Source: Asterias rubens
Taxonomy: Eukaryota; Echinodermata; Asteroidea; Forcipulatida; Asteriidae
DNA: 64,000 nucleotides
NCBI RefSeq assembly: GCF_902459465.1
Contig: NC_047076.1
Span: 4,105,488-4,169,487 of the forward strand
Reading direction: 5' to 3'
In this document: positions 31,314 through 42,762 of the stretch, one piece after another
How positions within the stretch are numbered: the first letter of the stretch is position 1
How the letters are laid out: the number at the start of each line of letters is the position of its first letter
Notes under the pieces: model-generated
The model's input: the letters and a program-made list of their open reading frames with translations, nothing else
What the model was told of the DNA's origin: nothing
The model's database searches: none
Position numbers and translations under genes: made by a program

Positions 31314-32106
31314 GGGTTGTTCTAAAACCCCCTCGACCCCCTCGACCCACGACCCACGACCCTCCGACGTCCGCCCCGTGTTCGAAGTTCGAAGAATGTC
31401 CCAATTCCGAATTCATAAAATGTCGCTTTACGGCCGAGTAAGAATTAAGTCCCCGATTTAGAATTCACAGTGTGTGATCCGTGACGCAACTTCCTTCCAC
31501 GACTAGGCTTGACTTCAAGTCTGAGACTGCGGTTATATTTATCTGCATCAGCCACACAGAATTGGGAGTATTTACTCTCCGCTTCCGCACGAGACAAGTG
31601 CACACCGATTGGGGACCCCAAACACGTCCGTGTGGCCATTCGGTCGGTCGGGTCTACAACCTTGAGCTCCGCTTAGAGCAACTAGTAGTACCAGGACGGG
31701 AGCGATCGGCCGGAAATGGGTCCGTCTGATCATCACGTAATGAGTTGGCCGTAATCGTACTCGGGCGGTAAATGCAGGTTCCCAGTTGGGTTAATAATCT
31801 CGGATCGGCCAAGAGATACACGTGGAAATGCCGCGGTTTTTTTATCTGTACATCGTAATTGCCACAGGCCCGATCTCGGCAGCCAATCACGCGAAGTTTG
31901 CTTCGTGCAGCATACTACGTGTCTCGTACGCTGTGTTGTTGTGATCTGCGAGGCATGGTAGTCGATGTCAGCAAACAACATTGTGTGTGTGATTGGCTGA
32001 GGTTGTGAACTGTGGCAATTTCGGTGTACAGAAAAAAAGATCGCACAAAAGTCGATGGTCGAGGGGGTCGTGGGTCGTGGGGGTCGAGGGGGTTTTAGAA
32101 CAACCC
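31314..32106. mobile_element. 793-bp GC-rich non-autonomous DNA transposon with 9-bp TSD
   Basis: The left end GGGTTGTTCTAAAACCCCCT plus CGACC is the exact inverse of the right end. Similarity continues about 50 bases through CGACCCACGACCC-type repeats. The flanks are identical 9-mers, AAACGAACG, at 31305-31313 and 32107-32115. Inside, a second mirrored pair exists (TCTGTACATCGTAATTGCCA near 31840-31868 against TGGCAATTTCGGTGTACAGA near 32015-32034; CAGCCAATCAC against GTGATTGGCTG). No long ORF with recognisable transposase motifs is present. A 9-bp duplication with long TIRs fits a Mutator-like or related class, by inference. Confidence 0.85.
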
Positions 32107-32421
32107 AAACGAACGCTATCCTTGCGGATGGGCTGCAGTAGGATTTTTCAAAAGAGGGCGCTGTCAGAATTAGAAGTGTGTACACAGTTGTTCGTCGTAT
32201 GATGAGGGGACAGAATCTCCGGTGGAAAATCTCATGTCACAACGGTATATCCCACACTAATGGAATTTTGGGGTGTGTTTAGGGGGCTCCCCCTCCCAAC
32301 GCACCACTGGGTGCGCTTAAGAATTCACATTTTAAGGTTTCCCAGGGGGTACTACACATCCCACACCTCAAACCTTTTGCACTCAAAATTTCCAATAAAC
32401 CCTGCTGGGCTCCCGGACTAT

Positions 32422-35399
32422 CAAGGGCGTCGATGGGTGGGGGACGGGGGGGACATGTCCCCCCCCCCCCCACTTTTTAGACTGGGGGGGGGGGACACAG
32501 CATATCAGATGTCCCCCCCACTTTTTGATTGACTGTTCGTTAGAAATATGCAACAAAATGTAAACATTCATAATATACACAATTTGCTTGATTTAATATT
32601 TCCTTACAATTTTTGTTAAAATAAAAGAATAGGCCTAGCGAACAAACGGTGAAATGTTTTCTGCACTTTCATCTTTTTCTGATGGACCACGCGCAGAATG
32701 GTATTTTGGGTCTATTTCCGTTTCTACAGTACAGACAATAGACGACAAGTTTCGTCCAAGACATGAACGCCAAATTAGCTTTCAAGTTATGCGTCGTTTG
32801 TTGTGTACGACGTATGCTATAATGTGCGGTACACGATCCCTCCTCAAAGAAAGTGTGTGCGCGCACGTGCAAATGTATTACATTTTGTTACAATCGCACA
32901 ACGCACAAAATGTTAGTAAAATCAATTAAAATAAACAGGGGGAGCAGTTTGGGCCATGACAAGATTATTTTGTCGAAGACCTTCAAGCTGCCAAACGATA
33001 AACGCTCACGCTGGCCTCCCAAAGCTTTTCTAAAATGGATCTTAGAAAACTCTTCTCAGTGGCTACGTCCCAACAGGAACAGGATGAACATGATGCCCAA
33101 AGACAAAGTGAAATTGGTGAGATTGAGAAAGAACAAGGTGAATGTGTTCGAACGTTGAGATAGAGACTACTGCTGAACAGTTCCCCAATCAACCTTATCA
33201 ACCTGATGATGTGAGTTGCATCTCAGTTCAAACACTCCAGAACCGTAAGCTTAAGTTTCAGCACAAGTGGTTCAAAGACTTCCCATGGCTTCATTTCGAT
33301 CAGAGCATAGGTGGGGTACTTTGCCACTGTTGTACTAGTGCTTCTCGGCAAAATCTTACTCAGCTTGCCCGCTGTTCAGATGAGGCTTTTGTGTCAAAGG
33401 GATTTCGCAACTGGAAGAAGAGCACAGAGAAATTTAGACAACATGAAAAGTCGACCACTCACAAGGTTGCTTCTGAAAATCTAAAATTTCGAAGAATCCA
33501 AACTGATATCAATGTGCAACTCGACTCTAGACTTCGAGAAGAACAACATACCGCACGGTCAGCTCTTCTAAAGATCATTACCTCATTGCAGTTTTTAGCC
33601 CAACAGGGTCTTGCCATTAGAGGAAAAGATGCGTTGGATGGTAACTTCCAGAAACTATTGCAGTTGCGGGCTGATGATGATGACAATCTGAAAAGATGGC
33701 TAACAAGGAAGACTACTTTTACAGGTGGTGACATTCAGAACGAAATTTTGCAGTTAATGGGCCATGCTGTTTTGAGGGATATCTGCAGTGATGTGAACAA
33801 AATGTCTACACAGTTTGGAATCATAATTGATGGAACGCAAGACATTCAGGGCAATGAACAGGAGAGTGTGTGCGTGCGTTATGTTGATGATTCGTTTGTT
33901 GTTCAGGAGGAAATGCTAGGCCTCTACCAGGTTTCCTAAACAACTGGGGAATCACTTTCTAAGATGCTGCAGGATGCTCTGATACGACTGCAACTGCCTA
34001 TAGAACACCTTAGAGCACAAACGTATGACGGGGCAAGCAACATGTCTGGAAAATACAAAGGATGTCAAGCAGAGATTAAAAAAATACAACCGATGGCAAG
34101 TTACTTTCACTGCGGAGCCCATGTGACACACCTCATCACTTCCAAAGCACTGCAAACTGCACCATATATAAGGAATGCCCTTGGATATGTACAGGAACTC
34201 GGCAACCTATATAACAGCTCTGGAAAGTTCAAACACCTGTACTTGAATCTACATTCTGCTGACACTGATAATCCTTCCCCTACAAGACTAAAGCCAATAT
34301 GCCCAACTCGCTGGTTAACGCATTCAGCTGCAGTTAAATCGGTTTTGCAGAATTTTGAAGCCGTATTGGACGCCCTTCATGAAGCAGCTGAAGACTTTGG
34401 GGCAAACACTTCATCAAGAGCTAGCGGCCTTCATAGTTGTCTTTCGTCTGGAAAATGCATTCTTGGATTGTTTACAGCTTTACCTGTTATCCAGTGCCTT
34501 GAACACTTTAACAGGGCTCTCCAAGGAACAGATAAGACAGTTTCTGGGATGCTTGATGCAGCAGAAGTAACAAGGCGTAATCTACTCACCCTTCGTTGTG
34601 ACCAACAATTTAGGGAGGTCTTTGAAGCAACATAACAACTACTCATACAGTGCAACCTAGAACCAGTAACTCTTCCACGTAAGCGCAAACTTCCAAAAAG
34701 ACACGATGATGGAGCTACCCAAGAGTACACTGCCAACTCTGCAGAGGAATTGTACAGAGTGGATTTCTTCAAGGTCATTGACAGTGCAATTTCTAACTTA
34801 AAAGACTACTTCACATCCACTGACCTCATCTTGTATAAGGACTTAAGCGACGTGCTACTTACTGGGTCCGTTCAGCCACATACAATTCGTAAGTATCCTG
34901 AACTCACAGATTCTCTACAGCAACAATTGGCCTTCTTTCGGAATCAGTTTAGTGGATCATCCGTTGAGGACTACCGAAAGATCTTTTTGGCAATGGTGCC
35001 GGAAGTCCGTAGAATGTTCCCTCAAGTTGAACAGTTGCTCAGGCTTCTTCTCATCTCCCCAGCAAGTTCATGTGTAGCTGAACGTTCATTCAATGCTCTA
35101 CGACGCATGAAAACATGGTTGCGAAGTACTATGACTCAGAAACGTCTTAACCATCTCATGGTCTGCCGCGTACATCGAGACCGACTGGCAGCAGTAAATC
35201 CTCAAGCCATTGCACAGGAATTTCTACTCAAGTCAGCTGATACACGCGGTAGAATTTTTGGTAAATTCTAAGGTAAATTCAGTGTTATTATTTTTTATTT
35301 TAAAAACAAAATATAAATTAAAATAAAAGAAAATCGACATTTATTTTCAAGACTTGCTCGCCCGTCCCCCCTACTTTTCAGTAGCGATCGACGCCCTTG
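32422..35399 (+). mobile_element. hAT-superfamily DNA transposon (2978 bp), TIR and 8-bp TSD intact
   Basis: The terminal inverted repeats are CAAGGGCGTCGAT at 32422-32434 and ATCGACGCCCTTG at 35387-35399. The perfect 8-bp target duplication CGGACTAT lies at 32414-32421 and 35400-35407. Both ends carry subterminal G/C tracts. Eight-base duplications and a transposase with the hAT C-terminal dimerisation motif define the superfamily. Intact ends with a broken gene suggest a once mobile element that has since decayed. Confidence 0.95.
33035..35271 (+). pseudogene. Decayed hAT transposase (TTF-type zinc finger, ZMYM6-like)
   Basis: The product would bind the element's ends and catalyse cut-and-paste transposition. 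The likely start is the ATG at 33035 (MDLRKLFSVATSQQEQDEHD). That frame stops at 33161, and the body continues one frame over from about 33142, so a frameshift lies in between. The body frame is then cut by TAA at 33937-33939 and 34633-34635. The first part holds a TTF-type zinc finger (HKWFKDFPWLHFD, CHCC, HEKSTTHK). The middle has the RNase-H-like core (GTQDIQGNEQESVCVRY, TYDGASNMSGKYKGCQAEI). The end has the hAT dimerisation region (SSCVAERSFNALRRMKTWLR, NHLMVCRVHRDRL). All three breaks argue that it is inactive, unless sequencing error explains them. Confidence 0.9.
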
Positions 35400-35407
35400 C
35401 GGACTAT

Positions 35408-36772
35408 GATCGAGTTCTCGGTTGCCATAACCAATGGTTCACACCCGTGACCCTAGAGATTTTCAAGTTGAATATTTCGTAAACATGAAGATTTTAAAAA
35501 AACTCTTGCTAGTTTCGAATTCAGACAATGGTGGGGTTAAAGCCTAGTGCCTCAGTTTATTCCTGTTTTGAGGTTAGACTACGTTAACGATAACGACACA
35601 TTTCCCAATTGATTCAAAAGGTAAACGTTTTTGTGGAACTAGTAACAGCGCCCTCTCTATTACTATACAATGATCAGCTGAATTGGGAAACTAAAATCAT
35701 TCTCCGGTTGAATTGCTGGCGATTTAATTGGTAGTGAGTTTTAACTCACTCACAGTTATGTAACACAGTTTCTTTTCCTTTTTCATGAGTTCATACCCTC
35801 CCCTCCCACTAAATAAACCCCACATCATACGCAATGCAAAGTTCTAAATAATTACGATAAAATTTTTAACAACTCACAGTTACAAAAGGGAAAACAGTAT
35901 CAATCAATTGATTCTTTACCGTCTGCTCAATTTGAGTAATTCTCCCTCAAAATATAACCACCCTCACCCCCCTGTGAAAGCACCAATCTTGAAAACTGAG
36001 TTACCCTCCACCTTTGGACAAAAAAGGACCATTATTTCAGAGCAGCGAAGGTCATGCAAAATACCTCAAGTGGGAAGGCAACAACCCCCAGGTCACAATA
36101 TTGGTAACTGTCACCCCTACCACCACCACCCCCACCCCCTCCCCCACCAAAGCTCCCAAAGTTGTTAGAGCGCACAAAACATGGATTCACAACCGCAGGG
36201 CCAAGCTTCATAGAGCTGCTTATGAGCACAAAGTAGCTAAGCACAAACAAATTATTCTTACCAGAGCAGGGATTACCAGCCAATACTGTCACATGTCAAA
36301 TGGCATGCCTATCCTACTCATGTTCTCTAAGCAGAAATTGGAAATTTGACCCAGAATAAATTCTTAAAATGAAATTGCGACTTAGGCCTTTTCGAATCCA
36401 TGGCTTCGGCTTTGGATTATGCTTCGGCTTCGTTCTCGCATGCACTGAGCATGCACGCAACACGCGCACTTGTCAGAACAATGCCGTGGTTTCGAAAAGG
36501 GCCTTCGGCTTCCCAAGTGGTGGCGCTCTTTGAAAGGATTCGGTTTTTCACGCACGTGCCATCTACATACTCTGACATAATGCATACAATAGCACACACG
36601 ACCAGCTGTGTACATTGTGTGTTGATGTTTGACAGGCATAATAATGCACGCGGTCGTACTACGATGTGTCCAACAACATAAGCTGCGATTATCATGTACC
36701 TGTTGGCTTCTAATTCAAGATTCTTTTGGAGATTAGCTCGCTGATATCTTAAAGGCTTCCCCTGTGAGTAGA
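35408..36772. other. Upstream region of the ERG channel gene
   Basis: No exon is recognised. A pyrimidine-rich CCACC/CCCCAC tract lies at about 36112-36150. A GGGCCCAATTTCATAGAGCT-family element lies at 36197-36355, and an inverted-repeat element of the CCTTTTCGAA type at 36384-36505. The ERG promoter and 5' UTR must lie at least partly in the last few hundred bases. No TATA box stands out. Confidence 0.4.
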
Positions 36773-36848
36773 ATGCCGGTTCGTCGGGGCCATGTGGCTC
36801 CTCCGAACACCTTTATTGAGACAATTATACGCAAGTTTGACGGGCAGA
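36773..36848 (+). CDS. ERG-type potassium channel, coding exon 1
   Basis: ATG starts [20 protein letters not shown] and then KFDGQ, which is almost the N-cap of vertebrate ERG (KCNH2/6/7) channels. The exon ends after the first base of codon 26 at a GTAAGT donor. This 76-base coding length equals, as I recall, that of human KCNH2 exon 1. ERG channels carry the rapid delayed-rectifier potassium current. The N-cap and PAS domain slow deactivation by contacting the cyclic-nucleotide-binding-homology domain. Intron 1 is 2954 bp. Confidence 0.93.
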
Positions 36849-37972
36849 GTAAGTAGAAAATATATTCTCACTCATCAGACAACTTTCAATTTAAAATGGT
36901 TGTCTGTGTCGGTGTGTGTGCATGATGACTAGCCGGACGTATTGTTTTTGTGGGCATACTGTGTATCATTATGGCATTGGCTTGGTAGTGTTGACCAGGG
37001 TTTGACTCATTGATAAGTAGAATGCTGTGCCAACCACCACTTTTATCTATCCACTTGTTGTGATTCGGAAATGATTTTCTGTCTGGTCACAAAATTGTGG
37101 TTGGATTAATCAATGATTAACTTATCAATCTGGTCGAAGAAGAAGGTACACTTTTGGTTAGTGAATAGTGATGATCAGTTAAAAATGTGACTGTCAGTGT
37201 CATTTATAATTAAAAAAATTATGGACAAGTCAATACAATAACAATGTTTACCCCCTTGAATTAAATGGTAAATTTTCCATTTTTATCCTGCCACCACTTT
37301 TGCACTAATTTTTACAAAAAAGTTGAGTAAATGTTATTTGATAACAAATGAAAAAGTGTTGGCATCATCCGATTGTTGAACATAACTGATTTATTGGCAC
37401 TTTCAGCAACGCCTATTAAGTAATGACTTTTATACGCACAAATTACTGTTTTGTTGACTGATAACATTTAAGAAATATTTCTCTGGAGAATTGGTCCTGT
37501 CATGTATGTGGTTCTCTAAAAATTAGTTAATTTACTTACTTTCAACGAACAATTTTTTTTTTAGAAAGAACCAGGTAGCATTGATTATGTAAGCTTTATG
37601 ATAATTTAGGCATAAATAAAATGAAAATTGTGAATGTTATATGGCCTGACATTTTGACCCTCTTTATCAAAGGCAATTTTCTTTTATATCATTACCATAG
37701 GTCCTTTAGTTTGTAGGTAGTTTGCGATCAGCTGATTCTATTTTCTCAATATTTTTAATTGCTAATCTTGTGATGACGTTAATACTCTTTTAGAGCATCG
37801 TGTGTAATAAAACCACATCTCCCATGAGGTTAAATAGTGTATTCTTGGCCTAATGTATTCGTATTGTACATGTTTCCAAGAACTTGGGGACACATGCATT
37901 GGCGCAGCTGGGTATTTAAGTACAGGCGAAGGGTTCATTCTGCCAAGATGCACATGCTTGTGGATGGAAGGT

Positions 37973-38337
37973 TTAAAGGCACTGGACACTTGGATATTAC
38001 TCAAAATAAATATTTGCATAAAAACTTACCTGGTCACAAGCAATGGCAAGCTGTTTATAGTACAACATATTGTGATAAACGGCTTTCTCTGTAGTCGCCT
38101 GGTTTTTGAGAAAGAGGTAGTTTCTCACTCAAATAACAAAAGACTTCAGGCCTGATGCTTTTCATTAGGCATCTGAAAGCACTGAAACTTGTGCAACAAA
38201 TTTATTCTCTTGCAACTTTTATGACAAATTATGTCAACATTTTCATAACATTTGTTATTTTTTTGCTTTTATTTTGGACACACCAGGTAGGAATATACTG
38301 GTCTCTGACAATTACCAAAGGTGTCCAGTGCCGTTAA
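37973..38337 (-). mobile_element. TTAA-bounded MITE, cttcaggcctgaag-centre subtype (ERG intron 1)
   Basis: It begins TTAAAGGCACTGGACACTTG and ends AAAGGTGTCCAGTGCCGTTA plus A. The interior has ATTACTCAAAATAAATATTT, GACTTCAGGCCTGATGC and CTGGTCTCTGACAATTACC, the reverse order of plus-oriented copies. Confidence 0.85.
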
Positions 38338-39293
38338 GGTTTGAATACAAAATTTCCGCAGGGAAAAATACAAACAAAAAAACTGAAAAAAGGATGCACG
38401 TGCTTTGATGTACTTGTCAGTCAATTTGCTTGAAGCACTGATCCTGACATCAACAGAGTTCCTGATCATTAAGTCGAATAGGCGCCAAGAGTGTACTGTA
38501 TTTTTAGTGTATTTTTCAACATACATGTAGAGTACCAAGAATGATTATGCCTGGAAGGTGCTCTCATGCCTAAGATTTCGTGGAAGTCTTGGTTTGTTTT
38601 TCTAAAGGGGCTATAGTTCTCCCTAATCCTCCATTGATTTTTTGTACCTGGGTTTTCACAGCTCTGGGGTAAAAAGGTATTTTTTTAATAAAACTATAAA
38701 GAGACACGTAAGTGATTTTGTTTTGTTTCTATATTATAGGGAAAAAAATTACAATATGAGCAATTTAATGTACCAATATATTTGAATTAAACTGCTGCTT
38801 GAAAAGAACTCTCCGGTTTTGAACTTAATTCCCCTTTGTAGGGAAAAATATTGTGATTCATTCCATTTAAGGTACAGACAAATTACACAATTTAGAAAGT
38901 CGATCAAATAAATATTACTGATACATTTAAATCTGAAAAGTTTCTAAATTATTATACCAAACCAATCCTCAAGATGTCACTCTGAAATACAATAACAGTA
39001 TGAGTCAAAGACAATAGCTAACTCCATAAATTAATTTTCCCCATTTCTTGATTATTTAGGTTTATTTATTCGACCTTATTTACCCTTCTCTTGGTTGTAT
39101 ACAAACAGGAAAATTGAAGGAATGATTTAATTTGGGAAACAGTCACTTTAATACAATCATATTAAAGGTTGTTAGAATTGCACCTCAAATTCCTGACAAA
39201 AACATAAACTAGTTTACATTGTTTTCTTGGAATGGTGACCAATTTGATGAAATTTATCATGATGTGCTACACGTTTTTAGATTGTGTTGATCG

Positions 39294-39724
39294 TTAAAGG
39301 GTATTATGTACTTTTTCCTAACAAAAAACACAATGTCCACAGATTTACATTTTAACTTACACAGTTTGAAGATTATGATAGTAGAAAGCTTCCCTTGAAA
39401 TTTTACTTACTGAGGTGCTGTAGTTTTTGATAAATGAGTAAAAGTAATAATTTTCGTCTCAGTTTTAGCATGTAAAAACGTATTAACCAGTTATGCTATG
39501 GTTTTGGTATAATATCAGAACTGGTTAAAGGGATTTTTCATGCTAAAATAATTTTGGTCTCATGAGACCAAAATTATTTTGTGACTTGTTTTACTCATTT
39601 CTCAAAGACTACACAACCTTAGTTAGTAATATTTGAAGGGAAGCTTTCCACTATCATTATCTTCAAACCCTGTAAGTTTAATGTAAATCTGTGGACATTT
39701 TGAAAGAGTACCCGAATCCTTTAA
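39294..39724. mobile_element. Second TTAA-bounded MITE family, complete copy
   Basis: It has TTAA at both ends. CACAATGTCCACAGATTTAC near the left is mirrored by GTAAATCTGTGGACATTTTG at the right. GAAAGCTTCCCTTGAAATTT is mirrored by ATTTGAAGGGAAGCTTTCCA. The interior has ATAATTTTGGTCTCATGAGA / CCAAAATTAT, a 30-base perfect palindrome near 39563. Its right edge is 78 bases upstream of ERG exon 2. A partial relative is at 27912-28070. Confidence 0.85.
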
Positions 39725-39802
39725 ATGGTTTGAGAATAACTTTTGATGTACATTTGTGGTGAGCACCAATGATGATGACTTTGGTATTAATTTTTGTTTC
39801 AG

Positions 39803-40033
39803 ATCGTAATTTTATCATCGCCAATACTCAAGTCGAGGGTTGTGCCATTATTTTCTGCAACGATGGATTCTGTGAACTTTCCGGATACTCCCGTGCTGAG
39901 CTTATGCAGCGACCTTGCTCCTGCGTCTTCCTTCATGGTGTTGGTACCAGCCAAGATGCTGTACAGGAGATACAAGAAGCTTTGGATAAGGGTGATGAGC
40001 ACCAGGTGGAGATTACATACTACAGGAAAGATG
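39803..40033 (+). CDS. ERG-type potassium channel, coding exon 2 (PAS/eag domain)
   Basis: The exon continues [60 protein letters not shown] and [13 protein letters not shown]. This is the core of the eag-type PAS domain, with the diagnostic [14 protein letters not shown] and MQRPC. It is 231 bases between a TTTGTTTCAG acceptor and an ATG/GTAAGT donor, keeping phase 1 on both sides; human KCNH2 exon 2 has, as I recall, the same length and phase. No later exon (rest of PAS, six helices, GFG-type pore, CNBHD) was found before the window ends. Intron 2 is therefore at least 23.9 kb, or a middle exon was missed. Confidence 0.95.
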
Positions 40034-40097
40034 GTAAGTGTACTATAATTATAGAAAAATTCGTCAAGATGGCCAGGAATACAGTACGAGGGGCCAT

Positions 40098-40431
40098 TCC
40101 TTCAAAGACACTGGACACTATTGGTAATTGTGAAATTTGAACTCAATTGGTTGTTGAATTTGCAAGATAATAATGGAAGAAAAAACACCCTTGTCACACA
40201 AAGTTGTGTGCTTTCAGATGCTTGATTGCGGGACCTCAAAATCTAATTGTGAGGTCTCTAAATAGAATTCGTCGAAAATTACTTTTTTCATCGAAAAACT
40301 ATGTTACTGCAGAGGAAGACGTTTCTCACAATGTTTTATACTATCAACAGCTCTCCATTGCTTGTTACCAAGTAAGTTTTTATACTAAAAATTATTTTTG
40401 AGTAGTTGCCAATAGTGTCCATTGCCTTTAA
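40098..40431 (+). mobile_element. TTAA-family MITE next to ERG exon 2
   Basis: It starts CTTCAAAGACACTGGACACT (left TTAA mutated to TTCA) and ends AATAGTGTCCATTGCCTTTA plus A. A block of roughly 60 bases after ATTGGTAATTGT is deleted. It begins about 65 bases after the exon 2 donor. Exon 2 is thus bracketed by two unrelated TTAA elements. Confidence 0.8.
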
Positions 40432-40696
40432 ACTGTATAACATACTCTAATCAAGAACATTGGGTGTAGACAACACTTATTCTCACAGCAGGTCTCACAG
40501 AGAATAATATGACTGGAACAGTCTGCCACAGTTAGTAAATGTCAAGACAGTGTCCATGTTTAAGAAAGAGGTACTGGAAGAAAAATATGATAGGATATAG
40601 GGTCTCAAATGCAGTAGCCTAAATAATTTTCCCATCAATTGTGAGTTACTTAGGCTATACATGTAAGTAATTAATATCAGGGAGTCCGCCAACATA

Positions 40697-40835
40697 GGGC
40701 TATAGCTCAGTTGGTAGAGCACTGGCTTGTTAATCTGGAGGTCTTCGGTTCAAGTCCAACTCTTGTAAGTTTTTTCTTTGTTCAATCCCAAATCATTAAA
40801 ATAAAAATTACCCAGTCAGTTTCCCTTGTGGTTTA
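40697..40835 (+). mobile_element. tRNA-derived SINE (GGGCTATAGCTCAGTTGGTA head)
   Basis: The head has a clear A-box (TAGCTCAGTTGGTAGAGCAC), an anticodon-like loop CTTGTTAAT and a B-box GGTTCAAGTCC. The tail is TTCAATCCCAAATCATTAAA and TTACCCAGTCAGTTTCCCTT. Similar elements occur at 47545-47640 and 48347-48490. The 3' acceptor strand (CTCTTG) does not pair with GGGCTAT, so it is not a functional tRNA. Confidence 0.7.
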
Positions 40836-41037
40836 AGCACCTTTTTGTTAAGATCTGAGTACTTTAAAGTGATCAAACTAATGGAACTACTACAACAGAT
40901 TACATTTGATACAGAAAAGTTTTAAGAGATTTCTTGAACATTGACAGAGAAGTTCAATTTTTGAATGGATACTGGGAGGTTGTTCAACATTTAGGGAGCA
41001 ACATGGGTGAACGTCCGGTTGTGAGCAGATGAAACAT

Positions 41038-41243
41038 TAGGGACTTTTCGTTTTCGACGACGGATGGTTCTGCGACGGTTGTTCAGCTAAACGTTGTCGT
41101 TTTCAGCACAACGAAGATTCATCCAAAGTACTGTCGTAGAAATTGAGGGACGACCGTCCTCAAAGCCGACGCATGCGCAGATGACGCCAAATGTCATCTT
41201 ACCCGTCGCAGAACCATCCGTCGTCGAAAACGAAATGTCCCTA
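41038..41243. mobile_element. MITE with about 37-bp inverted ends
   Basis: The left end TAGGGACTTTTCGTTTTCGA plus CGACGGATGGTTCTGCGACGG is mirrored at the right by CCGTCGCAGAACCATCCGTC plus GTCGAAAACGAAATGTCCCTA, with about two differences. The edges may be a TA duplication, which would fit a Tc1/mariner-type origin. This is inference. Confidence 0.8.
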
Positions 41244-41329
41244 GTGTTCAGTTAGGCGTGTGGTGTCGGAAGCTGATCACAAGCTTGAGCGTGGCGGTCG
41301 GTATAGAGCAAGGCAAGATGATAAGTAGC

Positions 41330-41630
41330 CCAGTGCTATAAGTAGCCCAATTCTACTACCGCGGAGTAGATTGTTCGGGTGTTTGGGAGGCTTCTTAGTT
41401 CTGAAAAGAACTGTCCTGCTTATGAACTATTAAATGTACCTGGGCAGATGATAAAGAAATGGGCTGGGACTACTACTTTAGCTTATAGGATCGTAATTCA
41501 CTGTACTACCGCGGAGTCAGTTATTGGGTTTATCTCTTGCTCTAGTCATCGTCAGGAGACTGTTACCGCGAACCAAATGTATATTGATACCTCACCATGA
41601 ATGCCTCAAATCCTATAAACTATGTTTTGC
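41330..41630 (-). repeat. Dispersed repeat with CCGCGGAGT motifs and hammerhead-like end
   Basis: It shares its blocks with 11960-12215 (CTACTACCGCGGAGTAGATT, TTCTGAAAAGAACTGTCCTG, TTTAGCTTATAGGATCGTAA, TACTACCGCGGAGTCAGTTA, TTGATACCTCACCATGAATG). It also contains CTTGCTCTAGTCATCGTCAG plus GAGACTG, the 5' half of the minus-strand hammerhead-like motif. I suspect a Penelope-like retroelement remnant. Confidence 0.55.
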
Positions 41631-42762
41631 ATGTTGCTCCCAGAAAGGGGTACACATAATCACTGAGAACGGATGGAAAGCGGGTCGGGCCATTGCTCCT
41701 CCTGTTTCAACATTTTCTGTAGACAATCGAAGGAGGAGGAAATAGTTTTCAGCATGACTTTGCTCCCCATCCCACCACTTTTGCTGTTTCTTGTGGGATT
41801 AGGGTGATTGGGATACATGCTATCCTAACCCCGCCCTACATTTTGGAATTTAAAATTTTGAAATTTTGAGATATTATGCTTCGAAACGAAAGAAAAACAC
41901 ATAAAATACAAACAAATTTGAGGTTTAAAATTAAGAATGCTTTAAAAAAAAAATTGTTTAGAAGCTCTTCTAAGGTGAATAACCAACATGAGCTTATTAA
42001 AATACAGCACTCTTGCAAATTAACCAACACTTTGTGAAAGCAAGTGCATACAGTATTATACAGTATACGAAGCCATCCCATCCGGTACTACATGTAGTCT
42101 ACTGCACACATTTGCCATGCATCATGTACGAAACACTCGTTAACATCCAACTGAGAACTGTATAATGTGGAATCATGATAGATGATGTTGTGTCTCCATC
42201 CAAACTGGTTTCAATAAACTGCACTGTTAATCTTTGACAGATTTTTTCCACAGCAACATTTCAGAACCGCTCTGTGGATATTTAACATTTGAACTCCGTT
42301 TGATTTGCTATTATTGGCCTAAAATTGTGTCTTTATAAACGTGCCTAATTTAGGGACAATTTCCCTTGTATAGCAGAGCGAAATGCTTCACAAAATGTAT
42401 CAGTTGCTACTCAAAAGTCACAATTTACTTCTCAATATTGACATTCAGTGTGCTAAAAAAAAGTTCAGTTTAAATTTGTTGCTATGCAAAAATGCTGGAC
42501 GAAATCATTCCCTGCTAATACTGTAGTCTCACGATGCAGTCAGTACTGAAAGTCAAGTGACAGCAATAGCTATAAGGACATGCTTGCTTGTAGCTTAGTT
42601 CACTGCCATGACGCCACATGTAGCTTGTATTTATAACAACTACATGGAGGTGGCACACCGCAGACTTGAAGGATAAAGTCTTTTACTTTGCATCAGAGTC
42701 ATACAATGTACAATTTGTTTATAACCAAGGCCTGATACCTCACGGAGGCAACGGAGGTGATT

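Noticed and set aside
32654-32929. 91-aa frame in the 5' part of the hAT element
   Set aside because: It has no similarity to transposase domains and lies upstream of the plausible start at 33035. I treat it as noncoding 5' element sequence.
40697-40770. Possible functional tRNA gene (GTT anticodon)
   Set aside because: The A and B boxes are good, but the acceptor stem does not close and the same head occurs in other SINE copies with a shared tail.
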